Below are positions 16,601 to 25,372 of a DNA stretch of 64,000 bases, in pieces (within the stretch, counting starts at the first letter, position 1; every line of letters starts with the position of its first letter). The notes under the pieces were generated by a model. The model did not search any database. It worked only from the letters and a program-made list of their open reading frames with translations, and was not told where the DNA came from. A program made the translations under genes and the position numbers. The stretch comes from Methylomonas koyamae. GTDB lineage: Bacteria; Pseudomonadota; Gammaproteobacteria; Methylococcales; Methylomonadaceae. The stretch lies in assembly GCF_006483455.1 (NCBI RefSeq), contig NZ_PPPU01000019.1, positions 1 to 64,000 of the forward strand, read 5' to 3'.

Positions 16601-18049
16601 GCTGTCGACCCCGATGTTCCCGCCCATCAGCTGTACCAGCTGTCGGCAAATTGCCAGTCCTAGGCCCGCACCTTCGTAGTGGCGGGTAGTGGAGCCGTCA
16701 GCTTGCACGAAAGCGTCGAAAATCCGGTCTTGCGCCTCCGCCGGAATCCCCATGCCGGTATCGGTAACGCTAAAGGTCAGCAACAATTGGCCGTCGCCGG
16801 CCGACGACGACGCCACGCCGATTTCGATCTCGCCTTGATCGGTGAATTTCAGTGCATTACCGACCAAATTGAGCAAAACTTGGCGGACTCGGCTCGCTTC
16901 GCCGGTTAGCTGTTCCGGCACACCGTCGGCAATTTCATAGCGCAGCTGCAGGTTCTTGCGTCTGGCCTGGGCCGCCATCAGTTCGACCACATCCTGCACG
17001 ATTTCCTGCAACACGAAATCGCTGGACTGGGACTTCAACATGCCGGACTCGATTCGCGAAAAATCCAGAATGTCCTCGATCAATTTCAGCAGCGCCTCGC
17101 CGGCGTTACGAGCGACTGTCGAGTATTCCAGTTGTTTGGGCGTCAGTCCCATGTCTTGCAACAACTCCAGCATGCCCAACACCGCATTCAACGGCGTCCG
17201 CAACTCGTGGCTGACATTGGCCGCGAATTCGCCTTTCAAGCGGGCCGATTCCAAAGCTTTGTCGCGTGCGCGCTCCAATAACTCCTCGCGGGTCTCCAAG
17301 ACCTGCATCATGGCATTGAACGCCGCCCCCATGTCGGTAATATCGCGCGGCCCGGACAATTTTGCTCTGACATGCTTCTCGCCGGCAGATGCCTTGCCCA
17401 TCCGCTTCGCCAATTGCTGGATCGGCAAGGTCAGGCGGCGGGCCATGGTCAGCAAAAACACGAAAGACACCAGGGCGGCGGCGGCGGAAACCGCCAGGGT
17501 GACGAATTGAATCTGCCGTTTCATTGCCAGCAACGAGCGTTTGCCGACCGCCAAGCGCACATAGCCGATCAGTTCCTGCGCCGGGCTCTGCGCCTCGAAC
17601 GGCGACGCCGTTTCGCCGCCGCGTCTGGCGAAAACCGGTGCAGCAAAATACCAAGCGCGTTCTGTTTCCGCCACCAATTGCAAGGTTTCGGGCCAAACTG
17701 AACCGTCGTCTTCCGCCGGCAACGCCGACTCGCCCATCTCCAGCAAAGCCTGACGATCCGTGTTGTAAATCGCCACACCCCTGACATCCGGCGAAGACAG
17801 AAACCGTTTGGCCGGTTCTTCGGCATTTTCGCGGCTGGCATAGAGCAGAGCCACCGTGCTTTGGGCGGCGAAGGCTTCCGTCGACTGCCGGCCTTGCGCC
17901 AGCCATTTGTCGCGGACCACGCCGTACGACAGCTCGGAGATACCGAACGAGGACAACAACGAAACCACTAAAAGGCCGCAAGTAAAGGCTACTGCCAGTT
18001 GCTGCAGAAAACTCGACCGGCGAAAACTGAACCCCAATCTTGGCGGCAT
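13616..18049 (-). CDS. hybrid sensor histidine kinase with REC, HPt, GGDEF and EAL domains
   Basis: 1477 residues, an unusually complete signalling chain. Order: TM (about 18-38), periplasmic sensor, TM (about 183-203), HAMP, HisKA with SHELRTPLN (His near 280), HATPase_c (VGNALKFTDQG, GAGLGLAICRQL), a degenerate receiver (LNILVVTDNEQTG), a receiver with VVLMDCHMPGIDG (Asp near 701), an HPt domain (AHALKGAAGSLGG), a third receiver (LILMDAMMPEMDG), a diguanylate cyclase with intact GGDEF (near 1126) and a phosphodiesterase with EALIRW (near 1253) and DFGTGYSSL. It should pass phosphate through REC-HPt-REC to control c-di-GMP turnover. The gene starts five bases after an ABC-type substrate-binding protein gene, which likely acts as its periplasmic ligand sensor. 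Confidence 0.92.
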   Translation of the reverse strand: MPPRLGFSFRRSSFLQQLAVAFTCGLLVVSLLSSFGISELSYGVVRDKWLAQGRQSTEAFAAQSTVALLYASRENAEEPAKRFLSSPDVRGVAIYNTDRQALLEMGESALPAEDDGSVWPETLQLVAETERAWYFAAPVFARRGGETASPFEAQSPAQELIGYVRLAVGKRSLLAMKRQIQFVTLAVSAAAALVSFVFLLTMARRLTLPIQQLAKRMGKASAGEKHVRAKLSGPRDITDMGAAFNAMMQVLETREELLERARDKALESARLKGEFAANVSHELRTPLNAVLGMLELLQDMGLTPKQLEYSTVARNAGEALLKLIEDILDFSRIESGMLKSQSSDFVLQEIVQDVVELMAAQARRKNLQLRYEIADGVPEQLTGEASRVRQVLLNLVGNALKFTDQGEIEIGVASSSAGDGQLLLTFSVTDTGMGIPAEAQDRIFDAFVQADGSTTRHYEGAGLGLAICRQLVQLMGGNIGVDSRLGLGSRFWFSLPFRAPGGSVILSNARRDCFAHLNILVVTDNEQTGRFLTGNLAEWQVRYHLSGFDSHAAELLQVGRDQGQAYRFAVVDMASASAHQWLERIGGGWEETRFIVLNHAASVEGLPDLPYLAACFPGEVTAADLYDLLTADCSQVLTGGEEAQAAFDRSALALNVLVVEDNRAGQMVAAGMLERLGCRYQIAASGAEALERVESAAFDVVLMDCHMPGIDGFEATRRIRALPGAPSRVPIIAMTANALRGDEEQCRSVGMDDFLAKPIKLKALRQKLLNHSENRRLPLAEASDAAAASAGAEPATLDRETLLQLREEVGGAYPKMIRFFVEDAPPQIAQIGQAVRDADLGRLRELAHALKGAAGSLGGERLAATARQLELAAENGALAAGAERMAESLLTEFRTLERLLLAEIDAEPTGEQALAQIGPRVLVADDDRVLRVALQDILQQDGYTVDVAVTGRQAVALCARQMADLILMDAMMPEMDGFAACKAIRALPHGAEVPILMITALENEHSVELAFSTGANDFIPKPIHFTVLRKRIAHLLKASQSQRSLNRLAYHDPLTNLPNRVQFMERLNRVLAKPAAVPAQHAVLFLDLDRFKLTNDTMGHDVGDLMLKAAAERIQACVRREDMVSRFGGDEFILLLEHIGNPQDAAAVAQKICNAIAKPFALMGQEFYISSSIGISLSPYDGKDSGLLVKHADTAMYRAKEQGNTFCFYEQSMEFAVSSKLRLESDLRRALQRREFFLHYQPQIDLDSGRVIGAEALIRWRHPELGMISPDQFIPVAEEIGLIEEIGAWVLREACRQNRQWQQSGHPPFVVAVNVSAKQLDRDGFAEQVIAILRESGLAAEYLELELTESLFIRHPEQKREILSRLKNAGMQISIDDFGTGYSSLNQLKQFVFDKLKIDKSFVANIMHDDDAAAIVRVIISIAGILKFEVIAEGVETAEQAKYLRQNHCKQAQGYLFGKPMPADEFSALIGRDSGRV

Positions 18050-18054
18050 CGGAC

Positions 18055-18999
18055 TTAAGGCGTCGGAAAAACCATCGCGAACTCGCGCCGCGTCTGATTG
18101 GAAAACTGTAAACCCAGGTGCTCGGCCGTGCGCAAATTGACGGCCACCAGCAAATCCTGCAGCAACTTGACCGGCTCGAGTCTGCCGCCCGGTTGGGCTT
18201 GTTGGATCGCCATACTAGCCAGACTGCGGCCCATGCCGAAATTGTCCGGATATAAGGAGAACAGTGCGCCTTTACGGACGTGGTCCAGGTTGCTCGAAAA
18301 CACCACGAAATTCTTTTCCCAAGCCTCGCGCAGCACTTCCGGAAACAGCGATTGCTCGTCCAATACCGCATTTTCCCGCGGCAACCACAATGCGATCGAA
18401 TTATCCTTGACGTCTACCACTATCTGGCGGAAAGAGTCGGATGCATCGCGCACACTGGCAGTCGGCTGGGCCTGCAACACCAGCCCGCGTTCTTGGGCAG
18501 CTTTTTCGGCGTGCCGAATCTCCCAGGCGGTTTGGCGAGGATCGTAAATCACCGTAATTTTCTTGACATTCGGTACCAATTTTTTCAACTGGTCGAACAT
18601 CGCTTCAGGTGCCGGCGTCAGGCTGATACCGGTCAATCCCTGCGGCGCTTCTTCCGGCCGGACAACGGTGGCGCCGATCACCACCGGCAATACGCCGACC
18701 AGGCCCTTGGCCATGGTTAGCCCGGCCCGGCCCAGCGTGACCACCACGTCAATGCGGTCGTTCTTCAAGTCGGCAATCAGCCTTTCGGGCGAGGTATCGC
18801 GCTCGCTCAGCAAGTAATGGGCAACCGGCCGGCCCAGCTCCTGCTCCATGCCGCGAGCGATTTCCAAAAACACCGAACGGTAGGGTTCGCGCACGTCCGG
18901 GTAGACGATCGCCACCGCGGGCGCTTGCGCCAACGCATTCGCACAGCTGCACGCCAAAACCAGGGCCAGCCAAATCGGTAACATTATTCGGTCGAACAA
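18055..18999 (-). CDS. stand-alone ABC-type substrate-binding protein (ABC_sub_bind/PF04392-like)
   Basis: 314 residues with a signal peptide (LPIWLALVLACSCANALA, cleavage after ALA) and a two-lobed periplasmic binding fold: VAIVYPDVREPYRSVFLEIARG, VVVTLGRAGL, VKKITVIYDPRQTAWEI and FGMGRSLASMAI match the ABC_sub_bind (PF04392) group. The start TTG 18999 is preferred because AGGAG lies five bases before it; the ATG at 18984 is too far from it. No ABC permease or ATPase gene is nearby. Its neighbours are a TonB receptor (53 bases upstream) and the hybrid kinase (five bases downstream), so it probably feeds a ligand to the kinase rather than a transporter. The ligand is unknown; PF04392 members often bind aromatic or amino-acid-like compounds. 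Confidence 0.85.
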   Translation of the reverse strand: MFDRIMLPIWLALVLACSCANALAQAPAVAIVYPDVREPYRSVFLEIARGMEQELGRPVAHYLLSERDTSPERLIADLKNDRIDVVVTLGRAGLTMAKGLVGVLPVVIGATVVRPEEAPQGLTGISLTPAPEAMFDQLKKLVPNVKKITVIYDPRQTAWEIRHAEKAAQERGLVLQAQPTASVRDASDSFRQIVVDVKDNSIALWLPRENAVLDEQSLFPEVLREAWEKNFVVFSSNLDHVRKGALFSLYPDNFGMGRSLASMAIQQAQPGGRLEPVKLLQDLLVAVNLRTAEHLGLQFSNQTRREFAMVFPTP

Positions 19000-19051
19000 A
19001 TTCGCTCCTGGGTTATGCTTTCGCAGGGAAGGCGGGGCAGTGGCCGGCGCC

Positions 19052-21202
19052 TCAAAATTTCACGCTGATTTCGCCGTAGAAACTGCGCGGCGCCAACGGC
19101 AAGTCGTTGGGAATGCCGGGCTGCGGACTGCCGGCCAAACTCGGTTCGCGGGCGCTGACGTCGAATAAATTGCGCACCGAGAAGGCCAGTTCCATATGCT
19201 TGGCCAGATTTTGCCGGCGCAGGGTCAAATCGACCCAGGTGTAGTCGGCCACCGGCTCACGGCTGTCGCCGAAACTGCGGCTGCGACCGACGATCCATTT
19301 GGCCTGCGGGCTGAAGCTCCAGTCGGGTAAAAACTGCCAGTTCATCCGCAGATAAAGCTGATGCTGCGGCCCGTAGCCGGCATCGTGGTGCAAGGTTTCG
19401 TCGCGGCTGCGCTGGTAGGCGTAGTTGCCGACCAATTTCAGGGTATCGGCCGCCTGCCATTCCGCTTCGAATTCGCCGCCATAACCCTGTTGCGCCCCGC
19501 GGTTCTGCGCCGTGGCGGTGGTGGCATTGCTATCCGGCACGAAGCGGATGATGTCTTTCCACCAGTAGCCGAAAAAATTCAGGCCCAGACGTAAACCGTC
19601 GGCCGGGCGGTAATCGAAGCCCAATTCCAGATTCTCCATGGTCTCCGGCTTGAGTTGCGGATTGCCGATCTGGGCCGGATTGTTCAGGATGTACATTTCC
19701 TGAAAAGACGGCGCTCGAAAGGCTGAACCGTACATCAATTTTGCGGTCAGGTCGTAATCGGCCTCCCAGATCAAGGCCGCCCTGGGGTTGAAGGTATTGC
19801 CGAAATCGGAATAGCGGTCGTAGCGGGCGCCGGCGGTCAAAGTCCAGTCGTTGGCGAAATTCCACTGGTCCTGAAAAAACAGGTAGGCAATTTTACGGTC
19901 CACTTCCGGAATGAAGGTCGACGCAGTCCCGGACACGTCGATTAGCGGAATGCCCGGCAACGACGGTATCGGCAGCCCCGAACCCGGATCGATGCCGAAA
20001 TTCTGACTGACGCGGGCCTGGAACAGGCTGTCGTAATTGAAACCGATCCCGCTACGGATCTGGTGCCGGCGAAAACCGCTGTAGGCCAGCATCTGGCTGA
20101 TTCGGACGTGGCGCTCCCACACTTCCGGATTGCCGATATAGCCGTTCGGAAACGTGACCGGGGCGCCGGCGCCGATTTGGCCGTTGGCGCCGATCGGCAA
20201 CCGGGTACCGGGCGGAAACAAGGTCAGATTGCGTTCTATTTCCTGGCTGGTTTCGAAATAGCTGGCCTGGCTGGTCCATTCCCAATTTTCGATATCGGTA
20301 TTTTGGTAGGTGATATCGGCGTTCCAGCGGTCGCTGCCGTAGCGGGCCGTCGAATCCAGCGTCTGGGCCACGCCGGAACCGACCCCGAAATTGCCGCGGT
20401 GTTGCAGGCCGCCGCGAAATCGCCAATGGCCGCGCGCCAAATCGATACGGGCGTCCAGGTTCTCGCGCGACAGGCTCAGCGGCCCCGGCGCCAGCGAGGC
20501 GCTAGTACCGAACAGCCGGTCGAACTGGGTTTGCAAATCGGCATCGACCACCGCATTTTGTCCGGCGGTATTATGGTATTCCACCGCCAAAGCCACGTCG
20601 AAGCCGGCCCACTCGGCGCCGTGCAAGGCCCAACCGTCGTAGCTATCGAAACTGCCGACGCGGCCGCCGATTTCGCTACCGTCGATGTCCTGGCGGGTTT
20701 TGGTGATGACGTTGATTACCCCGGCGAAGGCGTCGGCGCCGTACACTGCGGAGCCCGGCCCACGCACCACTTCGATCCGGGCGATATCGCGGATCGGCAT
20801 GCCGCCCCAAACTTCGCTGCGGCTGCCGGTGTAGGAATTGGTGATCGGGATGCCGTTGACCATCATCAGCACCTGTTGATTGAACTGCGAGAAAATCCCG
20901 CGGAAGGTGTAGATCGGGTTGTAACCGATGGTATTGCGCTGCACGTGCAAACCGGGCACGGTTTCCAGGACTTCGTCGATATCGGTGGCGCCGATGGCTT
21001 TGATATCGTTGGCGGTAATCACCGTAGCGATCGACGGAGCTTGCGAAATCGGCTGTTTGTAGCCGGAGGCGATACTGACCATTTCCTCGCCACCGTAGAT
21101 CTGCGACAGCGCCCGCTCCTCCTCTTCGGTCGACACCGGTTGCGCCCTAGCGGCCGTGCCAAAGCAAGCGGCGCAGACGGCGAGAAACAGAAAGCGGGGC
21201 AT
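19052..21202 (-). CDS. TonB-dependent outer-membrane receptor
   Basis: 716 residues. Signal peptide (MPRFLFLAVCAACFGTAARA), then an N-terminal segment with EEEERALSQIYGGEEMVSIASGYKQ that may act as TonB box region, a plug domain (ITANDIKAIGATDIDEVLETVPGLHV, RIEVVRGPGSAVYGADAFAGVINVITK) and a 22-strand barrel ending in FYGEISVKF with the expected C-terminal Phe. AGGAG sits just before the ATG. It opens an apparent three-gene unit with the substrate-binding protein and the hybrid kinase. The plug style (VPGLHV, VVRGPGSAVYG) is that of vitamin B12/siderophore-type receptors, but no cobalamin riboswitch was recognised upstream and the ligand is not known. Confidence 0.92.
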   Translation of the reverse strand: MPRFLFLAVCAACFGTAARAQPVSTEEEERALSQIYGGEEMVSIASGYKQPISQAPSIATVITANDIKAIGATDIDEVLETVPGLHVQRNTIGYNPIYTFRGIFSQFNQQVLMMVNGIPITNSYTGSRSEVWGGMPIRDIARIEVVRGPGSAVYGADAFAGVINVITKTRQDIDGSEIGGRVGSFDSYDGWALHGAEWAGFDVALAVEYHNTAGQNAVVDADLQTQFDRLFGTSASLAPGPLSLSRENLDARIDLARGHWRFRGGLQHRGNFGVGSGVAQTLDSTARYGSDRWNADITYQNTDIENWEWTSQASYFETSQEIERNLTLFPPGTRLPIGANGQIGAGAPVTFPNGYIGNPEVWERHVRISQMLAYSGFRRHQIRSGIGFNYDSLFQARVSQNFGIDPGSGLPIPSLPGIPLIDVSGTASTFIPEVDRKIAYLFFQDQWNFANDWTLTAGARYDRYSDFGNTFNPRAALIWEADYDLTAKLMYGSAFRAPSFQEMYILNNPAQIGNPQLKPETMENLELGFDYRPADGLRLGLNFFGYWWKDIIRFVPDSNATTATAQNRGAQQGYGGEFEAEWQAADTLKLVGNYAYQRSRDETLHHDAGYGPQHQLYLRMNWQFLPDWSFSPQAKWIVGRSRSFGDSREPVADYTWVDLTLRRQNLAKHMELAFSVRNLFDVSAREPSLAGSPQPGIPNDLPLAPRSFYGEISVKF

Positions 21203-21324
21203 GGTTAACTCCTGGGTGAAATCTTTTCTGGATTAATTGTTATCGATCACCACAGCCAGCGAGCATACAACAAAGATCCCGCCGAGTGTCACTAGGGGCA
21301 ATTTTAGACTAAATCGACCGAGCC

Positions 21325-21358
21325 CGATGCCAACGGCATCGGTGGCCGGATACCGGCC
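21325..21358 (-). repeat. two adjacent perfect hairpins downstream of the nitroreductase gene
   Basis: CGATGCC-AAC-GGCATCG (21325-21341) and GGCCGG-ATA-CCGGCC (21344-21358) are both perfect inverted repeats with three-base loops, two bases apart. They lie after the nitroreductase stop (21482) and before the TonB receptor start. They may slow or end transcription between the two, but there is no clean run of T. Confidence 0.35.
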
Positions 21359-21481
21359 GGCCGCTACTGGAGAACCGGCGGATTTGCCGGGTGCGCCGCC
21401 ATCGGTGACGCTGGAGGGGAGTTAAACGCCCGGCGCGGATTAGCCGCCGGGCGGGAAAGCAAGGCGTTCGGCTAGGTCAGA

Positions 21482-22153
21482 CTAGACCAACCACTCGACC
21501 ACCTGCTCCAGGCTTTGCCGGGTTTTCGGCCGCGGCGGCGGATTTTTCCGGTAACCGAAAGCCACCATATACGCCGCCGCCCACTGCGCGAGATCGACAC
21601 CGGCCTGTTCGGCCAGAATCCGCTCGACTTCGGCGCGTTCGAAGCCTTCGATCGGGCAGGAGTCGATACCGATCAGCGCCGCCGCCGTCATCATGTTAGC
21701 CAGCGGCAGATAGGTTTGGCGGGTGGCCCAATCGGTCAGCGTGCGCTCCGATCCCAGCAGATCGAAATCGCTGCGCTGGAATTTTTCGATCAGGCCGTTA
21801 CGCAATTGGATGATATCTTCCGGATAGTGCTGGACTTCGCGCATCATGTACTGCAGATAGGCGCTGTCGTAACGCATGAAGTGGCTCTTGCGCACCAAGG
21901 TCAGCACCACGTGGCTGGCGGTCGGCAATTGCTTTTGTCCACCCCAGGTAAATTCGCGTAACGTTTCGCGCAATTGCGGATTTTGCACCACCAGAAACCG
22001 CCACGGCTCCAGCCCGAACGAACTCGGCGACAGCCGAGCCGTTTCCAGGATAAAGTCGAAATCGGCGCCGGGGATTTTGCGTTCGGCGTCGAATTCCTTG
22101 CAGGCGTGGCGGAAATGAAACGCGTCGAGAATGTCCTGTTTGCTAACGGCCAT
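21482..22153 (-). CDS. NAD(P)H-dependent nitroreductase family protein (NfsB-like)
   Basis: 223 residues, normal for the family. Motifs: FHFRHACKEFDAERKI (FMN phosphate-binding RHxxKxF pattern), TARLSPSSFGLEPWRFLVVQ (active-site loop with SxxGLxPW), LANMMTAAALIGIDSCPIEGF (the dimer-interface helix) and AAYMVAFGYR near the end. Such FMN proteins reduce nitro compounds, quinones or flavins with NAD(P)H. It lies four bases downstream of the DUF5765-like membrane protein gene and is probably cotranscribed with it. The physiological substrate cannot be told from the sequence. Confidence 0.88.
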   Translation of the reverse strand: MAVSKQDILDAFHFRHACKEFDAERKIPGADFDFILETARLSPSSFGLEPWRFLVVQNPQLRETLREFTWGGQKQLPTASHVVLTLVRKSHFMRYDSAYLQYMMREVQHYPEDIIQLRNGLIEKFQRSDFDLLGSERTLTDWATRQTYLPLANMMTAAALIGIDSCPIEGFERAEVERILAEQAGVDLAQWAAAYMVAFGYRKNPPPRPKTRQSLEQVVEWLV

Positions 22154-22156
22154 GGC

Positions 22157-22909
22157 TTACAAGCTATCGCCCACTTCGCGTTGGTAAAACGGCCATTTGG
22201 TGACATGCAGATGCTTGCGGATCGGCGTCTTGATCACCGACACGCATAACGCAATCGAAAACAGGCACCAGACCGCGCAATACTCGTTCGGATCGTCGGT
22301 GGTGATGTCGGAAATCCACGGCCCAATCAGGTAGTGGAAGGCGACGAAACGCCAAGAACCGTAGATGATCGGCAAATAAAACGCCGCCAAGATATAGGCA
22401 AAGGCATGCAAGCCCCAGTTGAAGCCGAGCAACCATTCCACCGGCTGCGACATCAACCCGTTCAGCGGCATTTGCCAGGCGATGTGCCAGGCGCCGGATA
22501 CGGAGCAGGTCTGGGTGCCGCAGAAGCCTTCGGTGCCCGGTACGCAATCGCCGGCCCAGGCGAACGGGTACATTTTGATCAGCATCGCCAGCGAGCTGAT
22601 CGCACACAGCGTGTAGACCGTGGTTTTGATCTTCAACTTGACGCTTTCCGGCACGAAGTACATCGCCACCATATTCACGAAGAACGGCTGAAACGCGATA
22701 TGCAGATAGCCGAGCAGGGTCAACACCTGGTTGTTCGGGTTATCGCATAAATCGATATAAACGTATGTCGCCGCCTGCAACAGCTCCATCAACGCAAAAT
22801 AAGTCAACGGAATCCACAGCTCCTTGGATTCGCCCTTGTACGCCACGTAAACGGCGGTTGCCAAACCCGCGGCAGCCAAAACGCCTGACGCCTCTCCACT
22901 CCAGCACAT
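22157..22909 (-). CDS. DUF5765-like integral membrane protein
   Basis: About 250 residues starting at the ATG of MCWSGEASG, a start typical of the DUF5765-type family; upstream frame sequence to 22993 looks non-coding. GGGG lies ten or so bases before it. Seven or so hydrophobic segments alternate with short loops (ASGVLAAAGLATAVYVAY, LWIPLTYFALMELLQAATYVYI, FQPFFVNMVAMYF and so on). A Cys-rich periplasmic-type loop (GDCVPGTEGFCGTQTCSVSG) and several His/Trp in helices (AWHIAWQMPLNG, FVAFHYLIGPW) are noticeable. Known members have no established function. It precedes the nitroreductase in the same transcript, which hints at a redox-linked role. Confidence 0.75.
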   Translation of the reverse strand: MCWSGEASGVLAAAGLATAVYVAYKGESKELWIPLTYFALMELLQAATYVYIDLCDNPNNQVLTLLGYLHIAFQPFFVNMVAMYFVPESVKLKIKTTVYTLCAISSLAMLIKMYPFAWAGDCVPGTEGFCGTQTCSVSGAWHIAWQMPLNGLMSQPVEWLLGFNWGLHAFAYILAAFYLPIIYGSWRFVAFHYLIGPWISDITTDDPNEYCAVWCLFSIALCVSVIKTPIRKHLHVTKWPFYQREVGDSL

Positions 22910-23073
22910 CGGAAAATACCCCTTTGTTATATTTTTAGTTATTAGGTATGGATACCTTTTCCGACTCGACGCCGGAACGGCAAAGATAACCATGGTTCTT
23001 ATTGTGAACCAGTCACAAAGGGGCGAAATTATTACATAAAACCGTAGCCCTTAAGCCGGATTTTGCCGGCGGC

Positions 23074-25275
23074 TCAGTACAAATCCAACGGGTCGACATC
23101 CAGAGACCAACGGACTTTTTTTGCCTCCGGGAGTTGGTGGATTCTGGGGACCAGTGCATCCAACAAGCGGTGCAAATCTTTGCGCTGCGCACTTTGCAAC
23201 AACAATTGGTAACGGTAGGCGCCGGCGCGCCTTGCCATCGGTGCCGCAACCGGCCCCAAGACTTGGGTACTGCCGGCACCCAGCTCGGCGATTGCGCTGC
23301 AGACGGCCTGCAGAAACCGGCGCGGCGCATCGCTGCCGGCCGCTTGCGCCCGCAACAGGGCCTGGTGGCTGAACGGCGGCAAGCCGGCTTGGCGCCGCTC
23401 CTGCAATTCACCCTCGGCAAAGGCTCGATAGCCTTGTTTCAACAATGTATTCAGCAGCGGATGTTGTGGCTGGCGGGTTTGCAAAATCACCCGGCCCGGC
23501 CGTTCGGCCCGCCCGGCCCGGCCGGCCACCTGCACGATCAATTGCGCCAGGCGCTCCGCACCGTGAAAGTCGATGCTGAACAGACCGCTATCGATGTCCA
23601 GAATCGCCACCAGCGTCACGCCCGGAAAATGGTGGCCCTTGGCCAACATCTGGGTGCCGAGGATGATTTCGGCCCGGCCGGCGTGGATTTGCTCCAGATA
23701 GCCCTCCAGTGCGCCTTTGCGTTGCGTCGTGTCCTTGTCCAGCCGCACTAGGTTTCGTTCCGGAAACACTTCGGCCAGCGTCTGCTCGATGCGTTCGGTA
23801 CCGAGCCCCAGCGCTTGCAATTCGCCGGTGTTGCAGGCCGGGCAGAGCTTAATCAGCGGGTGCTCGGCACCGCAATGGTGACAGCGCAACAGTCGCTCGC
23901 CGGCATGAATCACCAGATTGGCGTCGCAGCGGCGACAGCGCGATACCCAGCCGCAACCGTGGCAGATTTGTACCGGAGCGAAACCGCGCCGATTCAGAAA
24001 CAGCAATACCTGCTGCCCGTGGTCCAAGGCCGTACGCATTTCCGCCAACAACGGTTCGGACAGGCCGGATTGCAGCCGCTTGTTGCGGATATCCAGCAAC
24101 TGAAAGCTGGGCGCCACCGCCGCACCGGCCCGGTTCGGCAAATGCAGCAAGCGGTAGCGCCCGTCGGCGACGTTGACCAGACTTTCCAACGACGGCGTGG
24201 CCGAGCCCAGCAATACCGGAATATTCAGCATCTTGGCCCGGGCCACGGCCACGTCGCGGGCGGAGAAGCGGAAGCCCTCCTGCTGTTTGAACGAGCTGTC
24301 GTGTTCTTCGTCGAGAATGATCAGGCCCGGCCGTTGCAACGGCGTGAACAATGCGGAACGGGTCCCGAGCATGATCGCCGCCTGCCCCTGCTGCATACTC
24401 AACCAGGCCTGCAAACGCTGACTGTCGGTGAGTTTGGAGTGGGTCGCCACCATAGCCACGGCGAAACGGCGACGAAAGCGTTGTTCGAGTTGCGGCGTCA
24501 GGCTGATTTCCGGCAACAGCACCAAGACCTGCTTGCCCTGCGCCAACACGCTGGCAATGATCTGCATATAGACTTCGGTCTTGCCGCTGCCGGTGACGCC
24601 CTCCAGTACTGCAACCGAAAACCGCCCCAATCCACCAACAACATTGTCTATCGCCGCTTGTTGCTCGGGATTGGCAAGCAACGGCGACTCGGCGACCGGA
24701 TCTGCCGCGGCCGGCGTCAAATCCAGGCGCTCGACCAAGCCTTTATCCAGCAAAGCCTTCAATGCCGCCCGCGCGTCGGTAAGCGCGGCATCAGGCAACG
24801 GCCCGGTCTGCAAGCGTTGCAACAGGGCCAGTTGCTTCGGCGCTCGGCGCAGTTGCTGCAAATCGGTTTGCCGGCCCAAACGGCTGAGGCCGTATCCGTA
24901 TGGCAATTCCAACACGGCCGGCCGCCCCTGGCGCAATGCGACCGGGAGCGCGGCGGCCATTACTTCGCCGAGCGGGTGATGGTAATAGCGGGCGGCCCAG
25001 TGCAGCAGTTTCATATCGGCCTCGGACAACAGCGGCACCGGGTCTAAAACCGCGATTGCCGGCTTCAGACGCTCGACGGCTACGGCCGACTCGGTCGTCA
25101 CGGCCAGCAAAACTCCAACTTGCGAACGCCTGCCGAACGGTACAAGAACTCTGCTGCCCGGACGCAACTCGGTCCCTTCATATCCTGCCGGCGGCAAGTA
25201 ATCGAAGATGCGATCTAATGGTACGGGCGCCGCAACTTTCAAAATTAGTTTGTTGGAGGCGTCACAGTTGGACAT
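23074..25275 (-). CDS. priA: primosomal protein N' (replication restart helicase PriA)
   Basis: 733 residues, standard for PriA, the 3'-to-5' helicase that reloads the replisome at stalled forks. N-terminal 3'-binding domain (VAAPVPLDRIFDYLPPAG), Walker A GVTGSGKTEVY (near residue 222-232), DEEH box (DEEHDSSFKQQ, near 318), four Cys pairs of the zinc domain (CHGCGWVSRCRRCD, CHHCG, CPAC, about 438-482), motif V/VI (GTQMLAKGHHFP, VAGRAGRAERPG). The gene is monocistronic as far as can be seen. Its upstream region carries three DnaA-box-like 9-mers at 25338-25372, so DnaA might influence its expression. Confidence 0.96.
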   Translation of the reverse strand: MSNCDASNKLILKVAAPVPLDRIFDYLPPAGYEGTELRPGSRVLVPFGRRSQVGVLLAVTTESAVAVERLKPAIAVLDPVPLLSEADMKLLHWAARYYHHPLGEVMAAALPVALRQGRPAVLELPYGYGLSRLGRQTDLQQLRRAPKQLALLQRLQTGPLPDAALTDARAALKALLDKGLVERLDLTPAAADPVAESPLLANPEQQAAIDNVVGGLGRFSVAVLEGVTGSGKTEVYMQIIASVLAQGKQVLVLLPEISLTPQLEQRFRRRFAVAMVATHSKLTDSQRLQAWLSMQQGQAAIMLGTRSALFTPLQRPGLIILDEEHDSSFKQQEGFRFSARDVAVARAKMLNIPVLLGSATPSLESLVNVADGRYRLLHLPNRAGAAVAPSFQLLDIRNKRLQSGLSEPLLAEMRTALDHGQQVLLFLNRRGFAPVQICHGCGWVSRCRRCDANLVIHAGERLLRCHHCGAEHPLIKLCPACNTGELQALGLGTERIEQTLAEVFPERNLVRLDKDTTQRKGALEGYLEQIHAGRAEIILGTQMLAKGHHFPGVTLVAILDIDSGLFSIDFHGAERLAQLIVQVAGRAGRAERPGRVILQTRQPQHPLLNTLLKQGYRAFAEGELQERRQAGLPPFSHQALLRAQAAGSDAPRRFLQAVCSAIAELGAGSTQVLGPVAAPMARRAGAYRYQLLLQSAQRKDLHRLLDALVPRIHQLPEAKKVRWSLDVDPLDLY

Positions 25276-25337
25276 ATTTGATGAGGCGTTTTTGATATAG
25301 CGCCGCTAAGTGTTTAACGGCATTGAAAAAACTCGAG

Positions 25338-25372
25338 TTACCCACAAAATCTGTGGATAACTCTGTGGATTA
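25338..25372. promoter_or_regulatory. cluster of three DnaA-box-like 9-mers beside AT-rich DNA
   Basis: TTACCCACA (25338-25346, one mismatch to TTATCCACA), TGTGGATAA (25352-25360, perfect box on the other strand) and TGTGGATTA (25364-25372, one mismatch) lie within 35 bases. The next 120 bases toward 25500 are strongly AT-rich (for example ACAATTTTTTTAAATTGG). The first and second are inverted, the second and third direct. The site lies in the 335-base gap between priA and dsbB, both of which are on the minus strand. It may be a DnaA-controlled priA promoter or a DnaA-titration site; an origin is less likely because dnaA, dnaN and gyrB are not here. Confidence 0.55.

Noticed and set aside
20063-21208. 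381-codon plus-strand frame opposite the TonB receptor
   Set aside because: Shadow of the receptor gene on the other strand with high GC; no start signal and no protein-like domain.
21203-21481. Cobalamin riboswitch upstream of the TonB receptor
   Set aside because: I looked for the B12-box and conserved core and did not see them; only unrelated hairpins.
23815-25047. 410-codon plus-strand frame opposite priA
   Set aside because: Antisense to the conserved helicase domains; Gln/Arg-rich sequence is a GC-bias artefact.
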